64,000 bases of DNA from Mesocentrotus franciscanus (taxonomy: Eukaryota; Echinodermata; Echinoidea; Camarodonta; Strongylocentrotidae), in the NCBI GenBank assembly GCA_037976565.1, contig CP137667.1, forward strand, positions 3,806,299-3,870,298, in the 5' to 3' direction. Numbering within the stretch: position 1 is the stretch's first letter; each line of letters opens with the position of its first letter. This document shows positions 39,430 through 51,200 of the stretch, one piece after another. Made by a program: the position numbers and the translations under genes. The notes below the pieces were generated by a model. That model was not told the origin of the DNA. It worked only from the letters and a program-made list of their open reading frames with translations, and made no database searches.

Positions 39430-39475
39430 TCTCTCACCTTATCTCTCTTTCTAACTTTCGCTTTCACTCTCCGTT
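39190..39475. repeat. CT microsatellite
   Basis: Nearly pure TC/CT with TTTC interruptions. The Ser/Leu-rich and Arg/Glu-rich open frames on both strands are compositional. Confidence 0.95.
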
Positions 39476-39489
39476 CGTATCTCATCTTT

Positions 39490-41335
39490 CTGCCAAGGTT
39501 TCCTTAGTACTATAATTGACCTCTTTGAATAACACTATACTTTTCAAAAGCCGATGAGGCTTTCATCTGAAGTGAATAATTTGTTTAAATTCATTTCTTA
39601 ATTGCCTTGATGAAAAGGGTAGAAATTATCCTACCAAGAATTAGTCAACGCGCTCGAGCTATCTGAGTGGGGAAAAACAGACAAACAAAGAACAAAAATA
39701 AAACGGCAACATCAACAAAAATATTCGACCGTAAATTTTGTCGACCGTATAAGCATCGGCAAACTGATGCTCGAGTTCATTAATCGTTCTACTGAGACCA
39801 ATCAATTATCATTTAGAAAGTAGCATTTTCTGTTGCTAAGGCCTATCATAATTTTTGTATATATACAGGGATAAAATGGATGTTACGCCATATGTTTAAG
39901 TGGTACATAATAAACGTGTTTTGTTTTAAAGACTATGCTGCATTTATTAAAGCATTCAAGTAATTATTTCCTACTAGGGATATTTTTCTCAATTAAAGAA
40001 ACGGGTTGTGGACATCTCCAAGCACAAGGTCATTTAAATCAAGTCTGCAGTGCTTGCCAAAGGTCTTGAAAATGCTGTCACTCCACGACAGCTCTCAATC
40101 GAAGAATTCATACCAGGCACAATGTTCTGCTGTGAGATAATTCAGGATGAAATGCATTAGCCTAAATAAGTCTTTTGTTCTAAAGATGGATAGCTTTTTG
40201 TCTTCTTCTTTTTGTTGTTGGGGCCGGGGGGGGGGGGTTATAAATTATTATCATTATCATTGTCGGGACATTACAAATCCTAAGGAGTGGATAAGGGGGA
40301 ATGCAGCCCCTTGCCCCTCCCCTATCCCGCTTTGTACGCCTCTGGTCTAGACATTCAGCTTTTTCCTGCCACCTGCAAATATGAGGGAATTGACAACACG
40401 ATTTTCAGGGGACATTTATTCTGATTTAATCTCCCACACTGATATAAAAACAATAAACAAGCTAACAAATTATTTTTCACCTTTTCCAGAGCTCACCCAT
40501 CTCTAATCATATTCCATTACGAAGGGCATGATAGCTCATAGGCGTACAATTCTTGGGGTACTTCATTCAGAGGCAACTTGATCGTTAATATCTGTGACAT
40601 ATCATTTACTGCCTCTAAGCTTGTGAGTGGTTAAAACTGCAGGCATGATATTTGCTATTGACTGATGGGCAGTGTAGCGAAAAATATGACCGGGTATAGT
40701 TCTGCATTAAATTAAAAACGGAGGCGCAGAGTAGATAGCCCACTTATTTTAGATTCGTAAATCTCCCCAAGTATTCAAATACAATTTGAACTGTATATTT
40801 TGTCAAATGATCCCTTTTTGAAAAAACACAAGTAGTAAATGCGGTATATAAAAATAATATAAATAATTGCTGCGGAATTTTTCGGGAAACGGTTAAAACT
40901 CTAGCTCCTCGATGATCTCGAGACTACACTATGCATCTCAACCTCATTTCGAGGAACAGTACATTTTAGATATCACCTTGGTCTGTATATAGTTAAAACC
41001 GTGTCCCTGTAAGCATGAATATTCGAATACTATATTACAGAAAAAAATATCTTTTTAGGAAAGAGGACAAGAGCGCTTCCGATCTTTTCATCCGTGAGGT
41101 ACACGTACCTGTCCAAATAGTATTCATTATTCATCTCTTGTCTCCATGTCTCCATGGCGAGTGAAAGCGATGGTGATTATGCATGTCATTAAAAGATGGG
41201 CAAGGTCATTTAAGGTAATTGGATTACGTCCCGACAAATAAACCAATTGTGTATTGTGATAGAAAGTGAGTGAAGATAATTTTGTAATTATCCTTCCTTT
41301 CACATGTTATCAAACTATTAAACGAGCCTGCCACT
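39490..41335. other. Intergenic, nothing recognised
   Basis: Contains a G-run near 40,228-40,237 next to TTGTTGTTGG, but no exon, RNA gene or repeat family that I can name. The stretch around 40,895-41,000 (CTCGATGATCTCGAGAC ... CATTTCGAGGAACAG) recalls the sequence flanking the lectin exons at 13.67-13.74 and 19.19-19.23 kb, so it may be a dispersed repeat. Confidence 0.35.
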
Positions 41336-41339
41336 TAGG

Positions 41340-41830
41340 GACTCTCTATCTCTCTCTCTCTCTCCTATCTCTTGTTTCTCTCTCTCTCTCTCTCTCCTCC
41401 CTCTTCCCCCTCTCTCTTTCCGTCCCCCTTTCTCTTTCCCTCATCTCTCCCTCACCCATTCCTCTCATCCCCCTCTCTCTCTTCCCTCCTCTCTCTCTCT
41501 CTCTCTCTCTCCCGCCTCTTACTCTCACTACCCCTAGCTCTATCTCCCCTCTTTCCCTCCTCTCTCTCTCTCTATTTCCCTTAGTTTTCTCTCTCCCTCT
41601 CTCGCGCCCCTCTCTCTTGTGTGTCTTCCTTTCTCTTTCTCTCTTTTCTTTCGTTCTCTCTCTATATTTCATTCTCTCTCTCCCTCTCACTTTCACTCTT
41701 GTTGTTTTCCTTTCCTTTTCTCTCTTAATTATTTTCTTCTCCCCCCTTCTCTCTGTAACTTTGGATTTCTCTCTTCTAGCACTCCTATCACACTCTATAA
41801 TTCTATCTGTTCTGTAAGCCTAGATCCATG
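41340..41830. repeat. CT-rich low-complexity tract
   Basis: CTCTCT and CCCTCT repeats with irregular breaks; the long Leu/Ser/Pro open frame is an artefact of composition. Confidence 0.92.
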
Positions 41831-42139
41831 CAGCTCCAAATATATCCGTTCCCTCTTTCACCTTCTCTCTCTTTCCGAGACTCTGTCTACTTCACCCTTC
41901 TTTCTGTAAGTCTCCTTTGCGTTTTCTCTCTATTTATCCTCCTGCCTTTCATTCTCATCCTCTCATTACAGGGATACCAATTACAATTAATCAGTTGGTT
42001 TCATCAATTGATAAAAAGGAGACTCTCACGTAAATTGTCAGAATACCCTAATTAAGCTGTACAATATGAAGCCCGAACAAACCTGAAATTGAGAGGAATC
42101 AGGGCCTGTAAAAAAGGGAATCCCTGTATATACTTATAG

Positions 42140-42400
42140 AGAGGTGTCGTAGTCGAGTGGTTTAAGCACTTGACTTGAAAGACAAAGATCGTGAGTTCAA
42201 TCCCCGACACGGCACTGATGCCCTTGGCTAGGTATTAATCTACATTTACTACTCCATATACATGAGAGAAATCCCGGAGAGAAATAGGGACCTGGAAGGA
42301 GAATGGATCGAAGCCTTTGAGCTACTAGTTGCCTATGCCCTTACGGTGACCATAATGTAGGAATACTCTCCAGGGAGTGGATAATTGCACATTGTGCGTG
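42140..42400 (+). mobile_element. tRNA-derived SINE
   Basis: TAGTCGAGTGGTTTAAGCAC (A-box-like) and GATCGTGAGTTCAATCCCCG (B-box-like) are spaced as in a tRNA, followed by a non-tRNA body with CTTGGCTAGGTATTAATCTA. A related SINE lies at 44,665. It reads like a tRNA-derived SINE, not a functional tRNA. Confidence 0.75.
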
Positions 42401-42404
42401 AATG

Positions 42405-44485
42405 AATCCTCCCCCTCTCTCTGTCACTGCCTCCCTTTCCTCCCCTCTCTCTCTGTCCCTGCCTCCCTTTCCTCCCCTCTCTCTCTGTCACTGCCTCCCT
42501 TTCCTTCCCTCTCTCTCTGTCACTGCCTCCTTTCCTTCCCCTCTCTCTCTCTCACTGCCTCCCTTTCCTTCCCCCTCTCTCTCTCACTGCCTCCCTTTCC
42601 TTCCCTCTCTCTGTGTCACTGCCTCCCTTTCCTCCCTCTCTCTCTGTCACTGCCTCCCTTTCCTTCCCCCTCTCTCTCGGTCACTGCATCCCTTTCCTTC
42701 CCCTCTCTCTCTCTGTCACTGCCTCCCTTTCCTTCCCCTCTCTCTCTGTCACTGCCTCCTTTCCTCCCTCTCTCTCTGTCACTGCCTCCTTTCCTACCCC
42801 TCTCTCTGTCACTGCCTCCCTTTCCTACCCCTCTCTCCCTCACTGCCTCCATTTCCTTCCCCCTCTCTCTCACACTGCCCCTTTCCTTCCTCTCTCTTTC
42901 TCTCTCTCTCTCTCTCTCTGTCACTGCCTCCCTTTCCTTCCCCCTCTCTCTCTCTGTCACTGCCTCCCGTTCCTTCCCTCTCTCTGTCACTGCCTCCATT
43001 TCCTCCTCTCTCTGTCACTGCCTCCCTTTCCTTCCCCCTCTCTCTGTCACTGCCTCCCTTTCCTTCCCCCTCTCTCTGTCACTGCCCCTTTCCTCCCCCT
43101 CTCTCTGTCACTGCCTCCCTTGCCTTCCCTCTCTCTGTCACTGCCTCCATTTCCTTCCCCCTCTCTCTGTCACTGCCTCCCTTTTCTTCCCCCTCTCTCT
43201 GTCACTGCCTCCTTTCCTTCCCTCTCTCTGTCACTGCCTCCCGTTCCTTCCCCCTCTCTCTCTCTGTCACTGCCTCCCTTTCCTTCCCCTCTCTCTCTGT
43301 CACTGCCTCCCTTTCCTTCCCCTCTCTCTGTCACTGCCTCCCTTTCCTTCCACCTCTCTCTGTCACTGCCTCCCTTTCCTTCCCCTCTCTCTCTTTGTCA
43401 CTGCCTCCCTTTCCCCCCCTCTCTCTCTCTGTGTCACTGCCTCCCTTTCCTTCCCCATCTCTCTGTGTCACTGCCTCCCTTTCCTTCCCCTCTCTCTCTC
43501 TCACTGCCTCCCTTTCCTTCCCCCTCTCTCTCTCTCACTGCCTCCCTTTCCTTCCCCCTCTCTCTGTCACTGCCTCCCTTTCCTCCCTCTCTCTCTGTCA
43601 TTGCCTCCCTTTCCTTCCCCTCTCTCTCGGTCACTGCATCCCTTTCCTTCCTCTCTCTCTCTCTGTCACTGCCTCCCTTTCCTTCCCTCTCTCTCTGTCA
43701 CTGCCTCCCTTTCCTGCCTCCCTCTCTGTCACTGCCTCCCTTTCCTACCCCTCTCTCTGTCACTGCCTCCCTTTCCTACCCCTCTCTCTGTCACTGCCTC
43801 CATTTCCTTCCCCTCTCTCTCTCTCACTGCCTCCCTTTCCTTCCTCTCTCTCTCTCTCTCTCTGTCACTGCCTCCCTTTCCTTCCCCTCTCTCTCTCTGT
43901 CACTGCCTCCCGTTCCTTCCCCCTCTCTCTGTCACTGCCTCCATTTCCTCCCCCTCTCTCTGTCACTGCCTCCCTTTCCTTCCCCTCTCTCTGTCACTGC
44001 CTCCATTTCCTTCCCCTCTCTCTGTCTCTCTGTCACTGCCTCCCTTTCCTCCCCTCTCTCTGTCACTGCCTCCCTTTCCTTCCCCTCTCTCTGTCACTGC
44101 CTCCATTTCCTTCCCCTCTCTCTCTCTGTCACTGCCTCCCTTTTCTTCCCCTCTCTCTGTCACTGCCTCCCTTTCCTTCCCCTCTCTCTGTCACTGCCTC
44201 CCGTTCCTTCCCCCTCTCTCTCTCTGTCACTGCCTCCTTTCCTTCCCCCTCTCTCTCTGTCACTGCCTCCCTTTCCTTCCCCTCTCTCTGTCACTGCCTC
44301 CCTTTCCTTCCACCTCTCTCTGTCACTGCCTCCCTTTCCTTCCCCCTCTCTCTGTCACTGCCTCCCTTTCCTCCCCCCTCTCTCTCTCTGTGTCACTGCC
44401 TCCCTTTCCTTCCCCATCTCTCTGTGTCACTGCCTCCCTCCCCCTTCTCTCCCTGTCACTGCCTCCCTATCCTTCCCGCTTCTCT
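42405..44485. repeat. Two-kilobase minisatellite, about 30-bp unit
   Basis: About 65 copies of a unit close to CTCTGTCACTGCCTCCCTTT + CCTTCCCCTCT with a variable number of CT repeats. Higher-order structure is visible: a block at about 42,640-43,450 recurs at about 43,600-44,430 with the same variant order (for example GGTCACTGCATCCC and CCATCTCTCTGTGTCACTG). Long open frames in all three forward frames (up to 707 codons) come from the absence of stop triplets in the unit and are not genes. Confidence 0.97.
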
Positions 44486-44664
44486 CCACAAAACATATAA
44501 CAACATTATCTAACCAAATACAAAACAACACACCCAAACATATTCGGTAATTTTTCCTTGTAATAAAGAGAACATTCCGATGGGTTAAATAAATCAAATA
44601 AAGTAGACATATTATGAGATTATATAAAAGTATTCTATCGTTTATTTGAGATACATGAACATGT

Positions 44665-44945
44665 AGAGTGTTGTAGTCTAGTGAATACGTCACTGCACTG
44701 TCAATCACATGGTTTGCGGTACGAGTCCGATCGTGACACTCATGTCATTTGGTAAGACATTAATCTAAATTTGCCACTCTCCACCCAGGTAATGTAAATG
44801 AGTGACGAGCAGGAAAAAAATCCTGAATGCTAGAGTGCCTCATCAGGATAGCTCTGGTAATGACTGGGTTATAATAGTACAGTGCTTAGAATCATTAGTA
44901 TCAAGCGATGTATGAATGTTACTATCATTATTTCAATTATTATTA
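44665..44945 (+). mobile_element. tRNA-derived SINE, diverged
   Basis: GTTGTAGTCTAGTGAATACG and GGTTTGCGGTACGAGTCCGA mark worn A- and B-box regions; the body (GGTAAGACATTAATCTAAAT ... TGAGTGACGAGC) parallels the SINE at 42.1 kb. It ends in a short ATT repeat. Confidence 0.7.
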
Positions 44946-44953
44946 TTATTAAA

Positions 44954-45482
44954 GGTGGTGTGTCCCTTTTGCAGCCTGAAAATATAAATTTGTGTAAATC
45001 CTATGGTAAACAAGAGATAATACCAACTTAAAACTCCCCTAAAAAGATTAGAACTGGTAATTTCCTTTATGTGGAATTATATATCAACCATAAGGAATTT
45101 TCGTAACGCGTTTGAAAATTATGCTAGAAAATAGTCTGATCTGCAGATCCTTGTACCGTATGGTGGTACGTTTTGTGCTGCGCAAATATACAATAAGCTT
45201 AATTTTGGCAATTACAAGAAGTGGGTGATTTATTTGTACAGATGCTTATGTACCCTTTCCAGCTCATTTTATGTATGTTATTACCGAAGAAAGAAAGAAG
45301 TCGGTCAGTCACTCAATAGTGTCTGAGAGTGAAGTCTAGAAAGTAAACAGAATTCCTTGCATAATTTGAATACTAGGACACTGCTAACGTTTAAATTTCA
45401 CAGAAAGGACATACATGACATATTCATAATTCCTGCAGTTCTACAGAATTTGATGTTGGATGCAAAAGGGATACACTACCTT
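44954..45482. mobile_element. TIR repeat family 2, copy c (best-preserved ends)
   Basis: Starts TTAAAGGTGGTGTGTCCCTT and ends with the inverted form GATGCAAAAGGGATACACTACCTTTAA shortened here to AAAGGGATACACTACCTTTA. The interior matches copies a and b. About 530 bases with no open frame; a non-autonomous TIR element. Confidence 0.88.
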
Positions 45483-45489
45483 TAACTAT

Positions 45490-46535
45490 TGTTGTATTAC
45501 TGTGTGAAACTATTTGACATGTACCTCCTATACTAGCAATAAACACAAAATAACTGCTTACTAATTTCATTGTATCCATACACCCAAGATTCGTTTTCTT
45601 TTTACTTCGATATCATTATTTCATAAAAAAGTCATTCACATAATGCTTAATACCAAACATATAATCATAAAATACCCAAATTAATGGTTTTCACAAGGTG
45701 AAATATAGTCTACATAGTTTGTATATTTGTTGTTATCTTACTGTTACAGTGATTGATGAATTTACAAGAAATATCAGTCGGTCTGTTTTTTTCTATTTTT
45801 TTGGTTTCCAGTTTGGAAGATTAATATCTGTTGAGAACCAGAAGGGTGCAACTCTCTGTTCAAATAAACAATCTAACCTCCTTCTTGCTCTTAGCATACA
45901 ATATATAAGATATATATATAACACCAAGATGGTATAAGTATTTGAAAGAGGTGTTTTGATATGCAAAATATTTACATCAAAATATATTCTTCTCTTAAGG
46001 TACTATTTAAAAATGTAAGTACATGTACATGCATAAAAATATGAGAAAATCATGTCAACCATTTGATACCCAACAACATACATGAATTCTACAAATGATT
46101 TAATACACCTGTACATTAATGATAATACATAAAAATTCTGAGAGTAATGAGGAGAAATACGATGTCTTTCTCTGAGGTGGTGGTTGAAAACTGAAGATAC
46201 ATTTATTAAAAGGTATGAAAAAATAATATCAACCATTTGATACCCATACATATAAATGAATGCTGTAAAACTCTTAAAATACATGTACCTGTACATTTAG
46301 GATGACGTATATATACCATCTCCCTCTACAAATTTAAAACATAGTAAATATGACAAAATGAAGTGATTCCTACCAACTAGATACGATGTATTCTAATCAT
46401 TATTGCAGGAAAATCCAATGAATAAAATGTAGTTTAAAGCCCAGAAGAAACGTAATCTTTGATTGAGGATTAAAGAAAACATGATAAAATTTAACGACGT
46501 ATAGCAACGTAAAAGCTCTATTAAACAGAGAAAAC
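45490..46535. other. Intergenic, nothing recognised
   Basis: AT-rich. A pair of similar segments occurs at about 46,040-46,085 and 46,220-46,260 (AAATGATATCAACCATTTGATACCCA-like, seen as ATCAACCATTTGATACCCA). No gene. Confidence 0.4.
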
Positions 46536-46539
46536 TTTC

Positions 46540-46735
46540 TTAAAGCCCCACTGCACTACTTGTAGCTACTTGCTCTCTCTATATAGAAAACAATGCCTAA
46601 GCGATGCCTGTTGGTCCCCCATGATCCTCTTTTTCTTATGTTAATTGAGAGCTGAGTTGATGAGATAACCACCTGCCAGTGACCGCGCTAATCCGTCTAA
46701 TCTCTCCTGGCCAAACTAGTGCAGAGGGGCTTTAA
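46540..46735. mobile_element. MITE-like repeat, family 1 copy b
   Basis: 196 bases with terminal inverted repeats TTAAAGCCCCACTGCACTA and TAGTGCAGAGGGGCTTTAA. The interior matches 3,120-3,314. No coding capacity. Confidence 0.88.
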
Positions 46736-46739
46736 ATGT

Positions 46740-47735
46740 TTACTCACAATTGAAAGCAAACTTTAGGATACAAACCCACACCAGACTTACATTATGAGAA
46801 ACATTTAAAAACCTGTCTCTTGTCCACCATGTACATATCATCGGTCAGGTAGGTGGTCAACAATACTGCCACACATCCCATAAGGTAGCTTATCAAAATG
46901 TAGTGGTGCAAAAAGATACATCGTGAATGCAAAATGCATTAAGCCATTATAAGCATAATGATTGTTAATTAATAAATCCATGTCTAAAACCTTCATGATC
47001 ATATCTATCAGTAATTGAGAACACTACAAATTAATTCCAGGACTTCTTAAAAACAAAACTAAATTAAATAACACAATTACCAAAGACCACTAAATAAGTC
47101 TTCATCTTGTACAAGCCAGTTCCTCTACAAACAAGTCGTATATTCATCCATTGAGCACGCTCATACGATCTGCAATTATACTGCTATCATCAGCTAGCTC
47201 AGAATCCCAAAATTCAGTACCTTCTTAAAGGTATTACAAAGTTTTGGTATGGGGTCATGAATTTGGTTCAAATGAACATATTGGAAGCATATGCGATTTT
47301 ACAACATTCAATGATCGTTGTCGCGGTTGAAATCGAGTCTAAAGTGATGAAATTTTAAATAATAAACCCTTTATGTTGTATAGAGCCCTCTCAAGACTGA
47401 CATTACTGTAGCTTTAAAACAATGTTTCTTGACTATAATCGACCGATTTGCTATTCCTGTTTGGAAATAATATATCGGAACTGTATATTCTGAGATTTTC
47501 ATGGTCGCAGCTACCATGGAATGGCCTTAGGCGCTATTTGAAATATTTGAAATTTAACGGGAGCACCGGTAAATTTTGATTATTCTATTTGCTCGAAAGC
47601 AGAAGTATGTTAGGGGCTAAATTTGTTAGTGCTTCAAATATACATCCACAGGGGCATCCAAATATATTAAAAAAATTAAAGAATAACTATCAATGCAATT
47701 TCAAAATTTCCCAAAACTTTGCATTACCTTTAAAC
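46740..47735. other. Intergenic, nothing certain
   Basis: A minus-strand frame near 46,800-46,900 reads SYLMGCVAVLLTTYLTDD but has no acceptor or domain to support it. I did not notice an AATAAA signal on the minus strand here that would end gene A. Confidence 0.35.
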
Positions 47736-47741
47736 ATGTTT

Positions 47742-47822
47742 AGTACCTTCTTAAACATTTTTAGTACCTTCTTACACATGGATAGTACCTTCTTAAACAT
47801 TTTTAGTACCTTCTTAATTTAC
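47742..47822. repeat. 22-bp tandem repeat, about four copies
   Basis: TTTAGTACCTTCTTAAACAT repeats with small changes, one copy having ACACATGGA in place of AACATTTT. Confidence 0.9.
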
Positions 47823-48124
47823 AACTTATCTTAACTCAGTACATGTCTTAATTAAATGCTGTGAATTCTTAACTCATGCATTTTAGTACCGTGTAATATC
47901 TACACTTTTTCTACATGAAAATATAAACAATTCCTCAATAGCATATAGTGAAACTGCCGATAAAGTAATCAAAACAAAATTCTACATTCAGTATCTACTC
48001 TTTGTGAAACACCCCCAGAATAATTAAGTACTTTTTTGAACACTTTTTTACCTAAATAAAAATAAGTTGTGCATAACCCGCTGTAAATTAAAGAGCTGCA
48101 AATGATGTCATACCAAATGCACTA

Positions 48125-48228
48125 TCACGGGCAGCGGTATTCAGTCGATTGAGAGCAATCAAGAGCTAGGTCGCAGCTCTCATCTTGTGAATCGCAAACC
48201 ACACAGATTGAAGAATCCCCAGTGCATT
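48125..48228 (-). CDS. Gene A exon 12: LDLa-like end and stop codon
   Basis: Acceptor TTTTTTCAG, entering phase 1. Codes [18 protein letters not shown] then [15 protein letters not shown], six cysteines spaced like an LDLa repeat but without the final Asp-Glu pair, and then TGA TAG. A GTGATA donor-like site overlaps the stop (splicing there would leave phase 2), so an internal exon with a changed end cannot be fully excluded. Taken as the terminal exon. Confidence 0.7.
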
Positions 48229-51200
48229 CTGAAAAAATAAAAATAAATAAAATAGAATTGACATCTTTTTCTAGGCTTGGGACCAAACAGAATTGATACA
48301 GCACAGTCTGATGTATTACTGACGCATTCAGAATATAATAAAACAAACAAAGGAAACAAATAAGGCAAGCAAACAAACAAAAAAATAATTTGATTAATTT
48401 TCTATTTTCCATGGGATTAAAGAATTGTTTCTTCATAGACTGAATATAAACCTGTTATCCACTGCTTTCCAAACTTACAATCCTATTGTGCAACATTAAC
48501 CCATTGATTACTGCATTGTCAAAATCCCATAGGCTTAACACTGAGACCACTGGTCTAGGTAGGTAAAGGGTAAATAAAGATTGCGTTCACTCAACCATTC
48601 TAGCCAATATGTGACCAGGGGGGTGTTTCACAAAGCCTTTTTTCAATGACAAATGACGAAAATCAGTGACAAATCTGCTGATAACCATTCAAGCAAGGAT
48701 TTCACTAGCTTATAACAAAAAATGTCATTTGTCACTGATGACATGTTTTGTGAAACACCCCCCAGGCACCAAAAAACACCAGAAAGTCGCCAGATATGAT
48801 TTCTTAGTTAAGGTGTGATTAAAAAGATGAGGCATAGAAAATGAAAGGATACACAAATTTGTTTCAAATATAAAAGAAAGAAAATGTTCTTACCAGGAGC
48901 CAGCACTGCTCTGACTGAGAAACTCATTGTGACAGTTGCCGATTGTGTCAGTGGAACCTCCACTGCCACAAAGGCTTCATGACTCAGCACGTAGAAGTCA
49001 TGCTTTGAAAACTTGGTGATAGTGCCCCAGCTATAATAGCTAGCAGTTCGTGAGCCAAGGAAGTCTGTTCCTTCGCCGAAGACTGCTTCAGAGTCTTCAG
49101 GAAGAATGTAGGAGGAAGACACGTTAAAGAAGAGGATGTAGGAGCTGTTAGGGGCAAAGAAATGCCACAGAGCTGCGTTGATATTGTCCCCCACTGGCTG
49201 AAGCTCTATTGTATTAACGTCATACGGTTGACTTGCAACATCGACATCAGCTATAAAGCAAAAATATATAGTTATAAGACAGATTAACGTTTTGTATAAT
49301 TATCATTCATTCATTATCAATTTGGCAACATACATCAAGATAAAACAATAACTCCAATATACATATGAAAGAGAAAAAAAAATTATTTGAAAACATTCAA
49401 GCTTGGTTGTCTGGGAATGGGAATGTCTAACTTAATAACCATGACCTGCAGGTCTTCCTCCTTGACCAGGGTAGAAAATATTGATTTATAAATACAGTCA
49501 AACCTGCCTATAGTGACCGCCCAAGGGAAACACAAAAAGTGGTCTTTGCAGACAGATGGTCTTTGAAGACAGGTTCCTTTAGTACATCTTTCAATGAGAA
49601 ACCATTTTCAAGGGGGGGGGGGGATGTGGTCTTTGTAGACAGGTGGTAACTAAAGCAGGTTTGACTTTTTATGTACAAATGAAATAAGAACATGAAACAT
49701 AATTCCTTAACATAAAACTAAAATTGTGAAATATAAAAGTGAAGATATGCTGAAACCAATGACTATTGTATAGTAAGCTGGGATTCATGGAGCGGGTGTC
49801 TATGGAATACAAGTACAATGTATTTCTCAGTGTGTTATCCAATGGAATCCAGTGCAATCCAGAATATTTGGTATAGCATCTTTTCATGTCAGTTACGAAT
49901 CGCTTCACATTTATTTTTTACAGTGTTTTAAATAAGTGAATTAATCTATCAATCAATCAATTTTCTCTTCGTCCTTGTATGAGGATGCTTAAACAATGAT
50001 AAAAACTCTCAAAACACACAAGCCAACATGTATGTAATCATCTTACAATCCATGCCTTCAAAAAATGCTCTATTCTATGCAAAAATAATTAATTGATCAT
50101 GTCGAATTAAGGATTAACAGTTTCGCTCACTGTGTTACATTTGCATCCTTCCACATCCTACTGCATCTCTCTATTAAAGCTAGTAGAACCCGTTCAGACT
50201 ATATGAAATTTATACAAACTTGTATGGAAAAAAAGGTTGTATAAAGAGACATTGTATAATGAAAGGAATGTTCAGACAAAAAAAAAACCCTTCTTATTAA
50301 GAAATGTTGTATACAGAAACTAGTTTTGAACAGGTCAGTTTACATTGCAGCTGATAAAACTCCGCCCAGTTATACAATTTTTTGAACGATACAACATTCA
50401 GGCTATATCATGACCCAGATTCTTAAACAAGTTTTTGTTCAAATCGATACTCAAACAGGCATTTTGCTATACAATGTATTTCTATGACGATCAGAATAGG
50501 AAAAATCGTATGACTTATCAAATAGCTATACGAGAAACGTATGTTGGGTAAAGTGAAAGAAGCTTACTTGAGATGTCATCATAGCCACAGCTCTTCTCCT
50601 CTTCAGCAAAGGTGCATTCTTGCTCCAGATTACAAACAAACTCAGACCCAATGCATTCACCACTCCGTTCACAACGGAATTCATTCAATTCACAACGAGC
50701 TACAAACAAGAAGAAACATTGATTGTAAGAAAACATCCATTATATGGTAACATTCATCATAGGAGAATATATCTGATATGATAGAAATACTAATTATAAA
50801 AATAATAATAATAATAATAATAAAGCAGTGCTTATAAAGCGCTTTCCACTGAAGTCTCTAAGCGCTTTTTCATTCAAAACTTCACAATTGATAACACAAC
50901 AAATTTCCAGTATGTTCCTTGTATAAACTTCTTCCACTGGTGAAAATATAAAATCCCGAAGATCACATAAAGATACTTAAATTAACAGACAAGGGAAACG
51001 CTCTTGGCAGTCTCCCCTGCATTACGCAATTCGATATGATGAAAAATTGAGGTTGGGACATTATTTATTGGCAAGGTGGGCCATTAGCAGGCCCCCCAAA
51101 ATAAAATCCTCTGAATATAATCAGCATTTTGAAGTGAATATTGACAAAGAATCATCAGACGAATTGATATATTAATTCTCATATTAAGTTGTGAAAACAT

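Noticed and set aside
42145..42215. Possible tRNA gene with A and B boxes
   Set aside because: The cloverleaf cannot be closed properly and a related SINE occurs at 44.7 kb.
42377..44550. Three overlapping 645-707 codon open frames rich in Ser, Leu and Pro
   Set aside because: They lie wholly in the CT-rich minisatellite, exist in all three forward frames, and have no signal, domain or codon bias beyond the repeat.
46795..46905. Minus-strand frame SYLMGCVAVLLTTYLTDD as a possible exon or transmembrane segment
   Set aside because: No acceptor in usable phase, a poor donor, and no link to either gene.
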